From JBGPFS01 sp041483455 (GTDB lineage: Bacteria; Chloroflexota; Limnocylindria; Limnocylindrales; CSP1-4), in assembly GCA_041483455.1 (NCBI GenBank), contig JBGPFS010000003.1:1-38157 (forward strand): a DNA stretch of 38,157 bases. Direction: 5' to 3'. Below the pieces are notes generated by a model, which was not told the origin of the DNA, ran no database searches, and worked only from the letters and a program-made list of their open reading frames with translations. Shown here in pieces: positions 31,634 through 38,157 of the stretch. The first letter of the stretch is position 1. Each line of letters begins with the position of its first letter. The translations under genes and the position numbers were made by a program.

Positions 31634-33211
31634 ATGGCTCACGACGACGGATCGCCGGAGCGCCCCGCCCCCGACGACTCGGTCTCGTACTGGCACACGA
31701 CCGGCCACTCGAGGCGCGAGCCGACGTTCCGGGGTCGGGCGGCGGCGGACGTGGTGATCGTGGGCGGCGGATTCACCGGCCTCTGGACGGCGATCCGGCT
31801 GACCGAGACCGCCCCCGATCTGCGGGTGGTCGTCCTCGAGCAGGCCTACGTCGGGTTCGGAGCGAGCGGGCGGAACGGCGGCTTCTGCGAGGCGAGCCTC
31901 ACCCACGGCTGGGCCAACGCCGTCCGCCAGTTCCCTGACGAGGCGGCCCTTCTCGAGGCGGAGGGGCTCCGGAACCTGGCCGAGCTCGTCGCCTTCACCC
32001 GCGACCAGGCGATCGACTGCGAGCTCGAGGAGACCGGTGTCCTCGAGGTCGCCGGCCGGCCGAGCCAGGTCGAGGCCTTCCGTGCCACCGCTGAGGCGGA
32101 TCGCGCCCGCGGCGCGACCAGCCGGTTCCTCGACCGGGCCGAGCTCCAGGCCGAGGTCCACTCGCCGCTCTGGCTGGCCGGCCTTGAGCGCGGGCCAGAG
32201 CACAACGTCAACCTCAATCCGGCGAAGCTCGCCTGGGGCCTCAAGCGGGTGGCCCTGGAACGGGGCATCCGGATCCACGAGGGGACCCGGGTCACGGCTC
32301 TCGAGCGGCGGGCCGGCGGTGTGCGCGTCCGGACGACCGCCTGGTCGGCGGATCGCGATGAGCCGATGTCGCTCGAGCGTCGGCTCGGGATGAACGCCCC
32401 GTTCCCGTTAGCCGGCGCATTCGCGGGCGCCTTCGGCGGCCGACGCTCGGCGGCCGGCCCAGCCGGCCCCAAGACGGTCGGCTCAGCGGATACCCCGGCG
32501 GATCCCGACGCCGGCGTGGTCGAAGCCGGCCAGGTCGTGATCGCGACCTCGGCCTACAGCGGCTGGTACCCTCGGCTCGGCGGGCTCTTCGTCCCGGTCT
32601 ACGACTACGTCCTCGTGACCGACCCGCTGACGCCCGACCAGGCCGAGGCGATCGGCTGGCGGCGGCGCCAGGGCATGGCCGACTCGGACAACCAGTTCCA
32701 CTACTTTCGGCGGACCGCGGACGATCGGATCCTGTGGGGTGGCTACGACGTCGTCTACCACGCCGGGAACGGGGTCGGGCCGCGCTACGACCGGCGCCCC
32801 GCCACGTTCGAGAAGCTCGAGGCGCACTTCCTCGCCGCGTTCCCGCAGCTCACCGGGATCGGCTTCCCGTTCCGCTGGGGCGGGGCGATCGACACGACGA
32901 GCCGCTTCACCGTCACCTTCGGCCGGGCACTCGGCGACCGGGTCGTCTACGCCCTCGGCTACACCGGGCTGGGGGTGGGCGCGAGTCGCTGGGCGGCGGG
33001 GGTCGTGCGCGACTTCATCCTCCGCCCCGACTCCGACCTGCTGCGGCTTCGCTTCGTCCGCAGCCGCCCGCTGCCCTTCCCGCCGGAGCCGTTCCGGTCG
33101 GTGGTCGTCAACGTCGTCCGGCACGAACTCGGCCGGGCGGATCGCGAGGACGGCCGCCGGGGCCTGATCCTGCGGACCCTCGATGCCCTGGGGATCGGCT
33201 TCGACAGCTGA
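31634..33211 (+). CDS. FAD-dependent oxidoreductase, DAO/PuuB-like
   Basis: 525-residue flavoprotein of the D-amino-acid oxidase superfamily. The FAD-binding motif ADVVIVGGGFTGLWTAIRL has GGGFTG at residues 44-49, followed by EQAYVGFGASGRNGGF, a form typical of gamma-glutamylputrescine oxidoreductase-like enzymes. The C-terminal FAD site is VVYALGYTGLGVGAS. A low-complexity insertion (about 255-300, Ala/Gly/Pro-rich) sits in the middle and is unusual for the family. Divergent from the class III aminotransferase/IclR operon, suggesting an amine degradation pathway. ATG 31634 is the only good in-frame start; no clear promoter or Shine-Dalgarno sequence was found. Confidence 0.88.
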   Translation: MAHDDGSPERPAPDDSVSYWHTTGHSRREPTFRGRAAADVVIVGGGFTGLWTAIRLTETAPDLRVVVLEQAYVGFGASGRNGGFCEASLTHGWANAVRQFPDEAALLEAEGLRNLAELVAFTRDQAIDCELEETGVLEVAGRPSQVEAFRATAEADRARGATSRFLDRAELQAEVHSPLWLAGLERGPEHNVNLNPAKLAWGLKRVALERGIRIHEGTRVTALERRAGGVRVRTTAWSADRDEPMSLERRLGMNAPFPLAGAFAGAFGGRRSAAGPAGPKTVGSADTPADPDAGVVEAGQVVIATSAYSGWYPRLGGLFVPVYDYVLVTDPLTPDQAEAIGWRRRQGMADSDNQFHYFRRTADDRILWGGYDVVYHAGNGVGPRYDRRPATFEKLEAHFLAAFPQLTGIGFPFRWGGAIDTTSRFTVTFGRALGDRVVYALGYTGLGVGASRWAAGVVRDFILRPDSDLLRLRFVRSRPLPFPPEPFRSVVVNVVRHELGRADREDGRRGLILRTLDALGIGFDS

Positions 33212-33225
33212 GGAGGGTCGGTCGG

Positions 33226-33693
33226 TCAGCTCGCGCCGACGAGCGGGACCTCACCGATCAGGAGCTGGGCGAGGTGGTCGAGCGCGAGGCGGACATCCCG
33301 ATCGATCGCGGCCGCCACGAGCGCCCGATCGGCATCGCTCGGCGCCAGCTTCAGCGCAAGCTCGGACTCGAAGACGATCCCGACCGAGCTGCGCGTCCCG
33401 GCCGGCGTGACGACCAGGGAGCGCCGGGCACGGGTCCCGTCCGGACATCGCCCGGCGAGGACCAGGAGACGGCCCGCGACGATGTCGTCGACCTCCCAGC
33501 GCAGGTCGACCCGCCGGCCACCGAAGCGCATGACGCCCAGGAACCCCGCGCCGATCCGGTCGAGGATCGGCGTCTCATCGCGCACCTCGACGAACAGCGG
33601 GTCCCAATCCGGGAGCCGCGCGGGCCTGGTCACGAGGTCGAACACGACCTCGGCCGGGGCGTCGACGACCCGGACGTGGCGGATCTCGCCCAT
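33226..33693 (-). CDS. SRPBCC-family protein (polyketide cyclase/dehydrase-like)
   Basis: 155 residues with a START-like fold: RHVRVVDAPAEVVFDLVTRP at the N terminus, LPDWDPLFVEV, the central sheet FGGRRVDLRWEVDD and a C-terminal helix (ALDHLAQLLIGEV). Ligand and role are unknown. ATG 33693 follows AGGAGG closely, so the start is well supported; the upstream open frame is non-coding. It converges on the FAD oxidoreductase with a 14-base gap. Confidence 0.8.
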   Translation of the reverse strand: MGEIRHVRVVDAPAEVVFDLVTRPARLPDWDPLFVEVRDETPILDRIGAGFLGVMRFGGRRVDLRWEVDDIVAGRLLVLAGRCPDGTRARRSLVVTPAGTRSSVGIVFESELALKLAPSDADRALVAAAIDRDVRLALDHLAQLLIGEVPLVGAS

Positions 33694-33775
33694 GGCGCAC
33701 CTCCTGGGGCCATGGTCGGCGCCGGACGGAGCACTGCCAAGTGCCTCACGGCCCGTCCGGGCGCCGACCGGCTGG

Positions 33776-35461
33776 TCAGGCCGGGGCGGCGACCCAGGTC
33801 GGCAGCTCGCGGGCGAGCGTCGCCAGCGGCAGCGAGCCGTGGCCCAGGACCGCATCGTGGAAGGCTCGCAGATCGAAGTCCGAGCCGTCCCGAGCCGCGA
33901 TCTCCGCCCTTAGTCGCTCGATCTCGCGGCGACCGAGCATGTAGGTGAGGGCCTGGCCCGGCCAGCAGATGTAGCGGTCGGTCTCGATCGTCGCCTCGAT
34001 CTCGGTGAGGCCGGCCTCGACGAGGAACGCGATCGAGCGCTCCCGCGGCCAGTGCAGCGCGTGGAGTCCCGTGTCCACCACCAACCGCGCTGCCCGCCAG
34101 GCCTGTCCGTCGAGCATGCCGAATCGCTCGCCCTCGCTGCGGTAGAGCCCGAGCTCATCGGCCAGTCGCTCCGAGTACAGCCCCCATCCTTCGACGTATG
34201 CCCCGCCGACGACCCGGGCGCCCAGGCGGCGAAACCGGGACAGCGCCTCGTTCTCCTGCTCGAGGGCGATCTGGAAGTGATGTCCGGGGACCGCCTCGTG
34301 GTAGGTCGTGGTCGCGAGCTTGGTGTAGAGCCCGGTCGAGAGGTCGTAGCCGTTCACGAAGTAGATCCCGTCGCGGCTGCCGTCCGTCGCCGGGGGGTAG
34401 TAGTAGGCGAACGGGCTGTCCGCCTCCTTGTACTCCTCGACCGGACGGACCTCGCAACCGGCGATCGGCAGGCGACCGAAGACCGCCGGAGCGGCCGCCA
34501 TCGCCCGCGCGATGTCCTCGTTCGCGCGGGTGACCAGGTCCGCCTTCGTCCCCGGGAGGTTCGAGGGGTCCGCGGCGAGCGACGCGCGGTACCCCTTCGT
34601 GTCCTCGCCGAAGCCCTGCGACCTGGCGATGGCCCGCCGCTCGGATTCCAGCCGGGCGAGCTCGTCGAGCCCGATCCGGTGGATCTCCTCGGCCGACAGG
34701 TCGAGCGTTGTCCAGGCCCGGATCTGGGTCCGGTACAGCGCGTCGCCGTCCGGCGCGGACCACAGTCCCGGGTCGATCCGGCTCGCCTCGAGATAGCCAT
34801 CCTCGGCCAGCGCGGCCAGGAACCGCTCGTCGGCGGGCCGGATGACCTCGCGGACGAGCGCGACGATCCGCTCCCGGTCGGCCTCGGAGGCGACCTTGGC
34901 CATCGTGGCCACCACGGATGCCTCGGCCGGGGTGGCGAGCAGCCGCTTGAGCTGGGCGATCGTCCGCTCGGTCACGATGCGGGGCGCGGTCAGGCCGGTG
35001 TCGATCCCCTCGCGGAGCAGGTCGCGGATGGCGGCCATGTACTCGCCGTACGCCCGCAGGCGGGCCTCGAATCGGTCCATCCGCTCGGGCGTGTCGACTC
35101 GCTGGAACCCGGTGATCGAGGGCATCAGGGTCTGCGGGCCGGCCATGTGGTCGACCACCTTGAGCAGGTCGGTCCGCTGGTCGTCCTGCTCGATCGCCAG
35201 GTCCGCGATGACCCGCAGCATGTCGAGGGTGATCCGATCCTCGAGGCTCTGGTCGGCCGGGTCCAGCGCGGCGGCCGCCGCCCGGGCCGTCTCGTTGATC
35301 GCCCGGAGACGGGCCCGTCCGGCCGGGCTCGGGTCCTCGAGCCGATCGTCGTAGCGCTCGTCGCCGTAGATGGTGGCGGTCGTCGGGCTCTCGCGGAGGG
35401 TCGCCTCCCAGTACCCGTCGGCGAGGACGTTGACGGGGGACGACGGGTCGTAGTCGGTCAC
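33776..35461 (-). CDS. DUF885-family metallopeptidase-like protein
   Basis: 561 residues, no signal peptide seen, so probably cytoplasmic. The metal site is YHEAVPGHHFQ, with His388, Glu389 and the GHH pair near 394-395. The family-typical GAYVEGWGLYSERLADELG follows, and FAYYYPPATDGSRDGIYFVN lies before it. DUF885 proteins are thermolysin-clan-like zinc peptidases of mostly unknown substrate. GTG 35461 is preceded by GGGAGAT. It is an isolated gene downstream of the right-edge methyltransferase-like gene, with a 101-base gap that shows nothing. Confidence 0.88.
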   Translation of the reverse strand: MTDYDPSSPVNVLADGYWEATLRESPTTATIYGDERYDDRLEDPSPAGRARLRAINETARAAAAALDPADQSLEDRITLDMLRVIADLAIEQDDQRTDLLKVVDHMAGPQTLMPSITGFQRVDTPERMDRFEARLRAYGEYMAAIRDLLREGIDTGLTAPRIVTERTIAQLKRLLATPAEASVVATMAKVASEADRERIVALVREVIRPADERFLAALAEDGYLEASRIDPGLWSAPDGDALYRTQIRAWTTLDLSAEEIHRIGLDELARLESERRAIARSQGFGEDTKGYRASLAADPSNLPGTKADLVTRANEDIARAMAAAPAVFGRLPIAGCEVRPVEEYKEADSPFAYYYPPATDGSRDGIYFVNGYDLSTGLYTKLATTTYHEAVPGHHFQIALEQENEALSRFRRLGARVVGGAYVEGWGLYSERLADELGLYRSEGERFGMLDGQAWRAARLVVDTGLHALHWPRERSIAFLVEAGLTEIEATIETDRYICWPGQALTYMLGRREIERLRAEIAARDGSDFDLRAFHDAVLGHGSLPLATLARELPTWVAAPA

Positions 35462-35562
35462 TGGATCTCCCGGGTCGGCGGCTACACGGGCGGTCCGCCC
35501 GCCCGTCGGTTCTCGTCAGCGTACACGGCGGAGCGGACCCCGGGCGGCGCGCCCCCGCCGGG

Positions 35563-38157
35563 TCAACCGAAGAGCGTCGTCTGCTGCCCCCCGCGGTGCT
35601 CGACCGCCGGGTCGAGCCCGAGGTACGGCTCGAGCGCCTCGAGGGTCGGGTCCTCGCCCGCGGCCCAGGTCCGGAGGTGGTTCGCCTTGAGGATGTGCCA
35701 GTCGCCCTCCTCGAGGGCGGCGCGGAGGAGCGGCGACCGCTCGAGCTTGTAGCGCACGAGCTCGGTCCGCTCGGGGAGCACGATCAGGAACCGGACGAGA
35801 TCGGGTTCCGGGGCGATGAGGGAGCCGCGCCGGATGAGGGGATCGCCCAGCATCGCGGTCCACTCCACCTCGAACAGGAAGGTCAGCCGGCCGCGCCGGT
35901 GCCAGGTGACGTCGACCTGGTCGATCGCCTCCGCCCGGGCTCGGCCGACATGAGGCGGTCCGGATCGGAACTCCGCGTCGTCGAGCCGGAGCGAGAGGAT
36001 CCGGCCGTCGACCTTGCGCACCTGCTCCCGACTCGCGATCCAGACCCGGAGACCCAGGCGATGGCCGAGGTCCGCGAGCAGGCCGACGAGCTCGCTGTGC
36101 TCGTGCGATCGGCGCAGGAGGTCGTCCGAGGTCACGAGCCGGTCGGGCGTGCTGGCGAGGCTCCGGTAGCTCTCCAGGCAGGCGCCGACGAGCGCTTCGT
36201 CGGGCAGATCGTGGCCGGTGAACAGGCTCGCGATCCGCTCGTTGAAGGCCGACTCGGACAGGTGGGCGCCGGCGGTCGAGAGGAGGCTGAAGACCGCCCA
36301 CTCCACCCGATCCGCCAGGGGGAGGGCGACGGCCGCCTGGTCCTCGCGACCGGCCAGCCACCAGCGGCCGGGCTCGATCTCCTGGATCCGGCGGTGATCG
36401 GGGCGGGTGAGCTCTCCGCGGATGATCGACAGCAAGCGGTCGACCTGGTCGGGGGCGGCGGATCGGGCGGCTCGGGCTCCAGCCCGGATGGCGACCTCGG
36501 GCGCGGCGGGCCGGGCATCAGGGCCGGCGGCATCCGGGCCGGCGGCATCGCGGGTCCCGGGGTCGGCCCCGAGGGCCGCGGCGACGCCGGTCGTCAGGCT
36601 TGAAGGGCCGGGAGCCGCCGCCTCGCCGTCCGTGGATTCGGGAGCCACCAGGCGGCGGAGCTGGCCCGCCCGGTCGAGCCCGACCAGGATCTCGCCGAGC
36701 AGGCGCTCGGTGCGGGCCGGTTCGCCCCGGGCCTGCAGGATCTCCACCACGGTCTCGGTCACCGAGCGCGCGACCGTCGCCTCCGAGAACGGGCCGCGGT
36801 CGAACCGCTCGGGCGGGGCGAAGAGGCCGCGCCCGGGGACCAGGTCCGGATCGCCCACGCCGCCCGGGACGGCCGGCAATCCGACGTTCGCCCGGGTCCG
36901 CGGGCCCTTCGGGATCGGGGCGCCGGGTGGCACGAACTCGACCGTGCCGCCGATCTCCTCGCCGGGCTCCGCGAGCCGCGCGGCGATCAGGCGGTAGCCC
37001 GCGGAGATCCCCCCGAGCGCGGCCGCCACGAGCCCCTCGGGGCCGCCCGATTCGAGCACGAGCACGACCCGGCTGTCGCGGCCCAGGATCGGGGCCGTCG
37101 ACTCGAGCGCCCGCCGGAGCGCGCTCGCCTGCCAGCTCCAGGGGACCCGGCCGGTCGTACCGAAGACGGCCTCGAGCGGCAGGAGCGACGCCGCCTCGCG
37201 ACCCAGCACCCAGCCGGTCGCGAAGTAGGCGAAGGCGACCCGCTCCGGGGTCGGGCGAGCCGGCGGCTGGCCGATGACCAGGCGCACCCGGGGCCGATGA
37301 GCCGCCCGGCTGAGCGCTTCGCCCTCGGCGCCCAGCGCCCGATAGGCCGAGGCGGTCCCCAGCCGGACCACGACGTTCGCCGCACCCTCGGCCAGGCTCT
37401 GGAGGTCCTCGCCGAACCGAACGGTCATCGGTCCGAGCGGCGCGCCCTCGAGCCGCTGGACGAACCCGCGGACCAGTTTGAACCCGTCCTCGAAGGCGAG
37501 CCAGGGATTGCGCTCGCGCCATTGGCCACCGGCGGGCAGGCGGACCCGCCCACCCGAGATCCGGAGGGTCGCGATCCGACCCGGATACCCGTTCAGGCGC
37601 GTCGACGGCAGAAGGGCGTGCAGGAGGGCCAGGCGCATCGCGGCCTCGACGGGCGCCGAGCGGAGATCGCCGTCGATCCGGCCGAGGATGGCGTGGAGCC
37701 CGGCGAGCTGTCGCGGCGTGTGGAGCTCGAGGATCGATTCGACCAGCCCCGTGTCGCCGTCGAGGGTCGGGAAACGCTCCCGGACGGCGCGCCAGGCGGC
37801 GCCCCGCGGGTCGGTGGACCCGATCCGGGCCAGGTCGTCGTCGTCGATCGAGCCGTGGCGCTGGTCTCCCCCGCCCTGCTGGTCGCGGCAGACGGGGCAG
37901 CGGTAGTGCTTGTGGACGGGACGCGGGGCGCCGTCAGGGACCGCCTCCCAGACCACCTCCTCAACGGCGACCTGTCGGCCGCACGTCCCACAGCGACTGC
38001 TGAACCGGTCGCCGATCGAGACCTTGAGGCTGCTCTGCTCGCGTGGGGCGGCAGCGATCGCCTGGAATGCGGCATCGAGGTGGCGGACGTCGGGCGGCCG
38101 GAGGACGACCTCCGCCAGGAGCCGGGTCAGCGGGCTCGTCTCGAGCGTGACCGCCCG
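35563..38157 (-). CDS. Methyltransferase-like protein with zinc ribbon and nuclease-like C-terminal domain, 5' end outside the window
   Basis: The frame is open to the right edge, giving 864 visible residues without a true start. It begins AVTLETSPLTRLLAEVVLRP, which fits the post-motif-I acidic loop of a SAM methyltransferase that began outside the window. A zinc ribbon follows (Cys56-x2-Cys59 and Cys87-x2-Cys90). Around 292-300, VRLVIGQPPA occupies the place of the DPPY motif, then AYFATGWVLGREA and SRVVLVLESGGPEGLVAAAL continue the fold. An Ala/Gly/Pro linker (~505-570) leads to a conserved EWAVFSLLSTAG region and a C-terminal domain with VDVTWHRRG and FLFEVEW (Asp749, Glu763, Glu765) that resembles PD-(D/E)XK nucleases. 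A role in DNA modification or defence is inference. Confidence 0.7.
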   Translation of the reverse strand, partial: RAVTLETSPLTRLLAEVVLRPPDVRHLDAAFQAIAAAPREQSSLKVSIGDRFSSRCGTCGRQVAVEEVVWEAVPDGAPRPVHKHYRCPVCRDQQGGGDQRHGSIDDDDLARIGSTDPRGAAWRAVRERFPTLDGDTGLVESILELHTPRQLAGLHAILGRIDGDLRSAPVEAAMRLALLHALLPSTRLNGYPGRIATLRISGGRVRLPAGGQWRERNPWLAFEDGFKLVRGFVQRLEGAPLGPMTVRFGEDLQSLAEGAANVVVRLGTASAYRALGAEGEALSRAAHRPRVRLVIGQPPARPTPERVAFAYFATGWVLGREAASLLPLEAVFGTTGRVPWSWQASALRRALESTAPILGRDSRVVLVLESGGPEGLVAAALGGISAGYRLIAARLAEPGEEIGGTVEFVPPGAPIPKGPRTRANVGLPAVPGGVGDPDLVPGRGLFAPPERFDRGPFSEATVARSVTETVVEILQARGEPARTERLLGEILVGLDRAGQLRRLVAPESTDGEAAAPGPSSLTTGVAAALGADPGTRDAAGPDAAGPDARPAAPEVAIRAGARAARSAAPDQVDRLLSIIRGELTRPDHRRIQEIEPGRWWLAGREDQAAVALPLADRVEWAVFSLLSTAGAHLSESAFNERIASLFTGHDLPDEALVGACLESYRSLASTPDRLVTSDDLLRRSHEHSELVGLLADLGHRLGLRVWIASREQVRKVDGRILSLRLDDAEFRSGPPHVGRARAEAIDQVDVTWHRRGRLTFLFEVEWTAMLGDPLIRRGSLIAPEPDLVRFLIVLPERTELVRYKLERSPLLRAALEEGDWHILKANHLRTWAAGEDPTLEALEPYLGLDPAVEHRGGQQTTLFG

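Overview
This 38 kb window is very GC-rich bacterial chromosome, about 70% or more by eye, and it is densely packed with short gaps and many overlapping start and stop codons. Flavin-dependent ThyX, ABC-2 exporters, a SpoIID/LytB-type wall protein, a small zinc-ribbon protein and several protein types I associate with Chloroflexota point to an uncultured high-GC Chloroflexota bacterium (Limnocylindria/Ellin6529-like). No rRNA, tRNA or phylogenetic marker is visible, so this placement is an inference. At least eight genes carry a TAnnnT box 6-7 nt before the start codon, which suggests that leaderless mRNAs are common.

Layout. 1-5.9 kb: two ABC-2 type exporters (one cut by the window edge) on the minus strand, flanking a secreted SpoIID/LytB protein and DNA-3-methyladenine glycosylase I. 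5.9-11.1 kb: a zinc-ribbon miniprotein, a LiaF-like membrane protein, a class II aldolase, a coupled minus-strand set (Nudix hydrolase, DinB-like, ICMT-like), a SatD-like HTH protein coupled to a LysE exporter, and a DUF3467-like protein. 11.1-19.1 kb: a VanZ-like protein, then two divergent cyclic-nucleotide-binding (CNB) proteins. One CNB gene overlaps a flavoprotein gene; the other precedes a class III cyclase/ATPase/TPR protein, an AHSA1-type protein and an MFS permease. 19.1-22.3 kb: thyX, convergent purine nucleoside phosphorylase, a non-coding stretch with four DnaA-box-like 9-mers, and moaA. 22.5-28.2 kb: a coiled-coil/repeat protein coupled to a CpaE/MinD-like ATPase, facing acetyl-CoA synthetase and a downstream two-repeat protein. 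28.2-33.2 kb: an MscS channel, and a divergon of class III aminotransferase plus IclR regulator against a PuuB-like FAD oxidoreductase, probably for amine or amino-acid breakdown. 33.2-38.2 kb: an SRPBCC protein, a DUF885 metallopeptidase, and a large protein open at the right edge.

The most unusual items are three. (1) The right-edge protein combines a methyltransferase-like domain with an inserted four-Cys zinc ribbon, a degenerate catalytic motif (QPP where DPPY is expected) and a C-terminal domain resembling PD-(D/E)XK nucleases. (2) The cyclic-nucleotide cluster at 11.9-17.2 kb pairs divergent single-domain CNB proteins with a flavoprotein and a cyclase-like protein. (3) The coiled-coil protein and the CpaE/MinD-like ATPase form a pair with no pilus genes nearby. 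I found no CRISPR array, insertion sequence, prophage, rRNA or tRNA.
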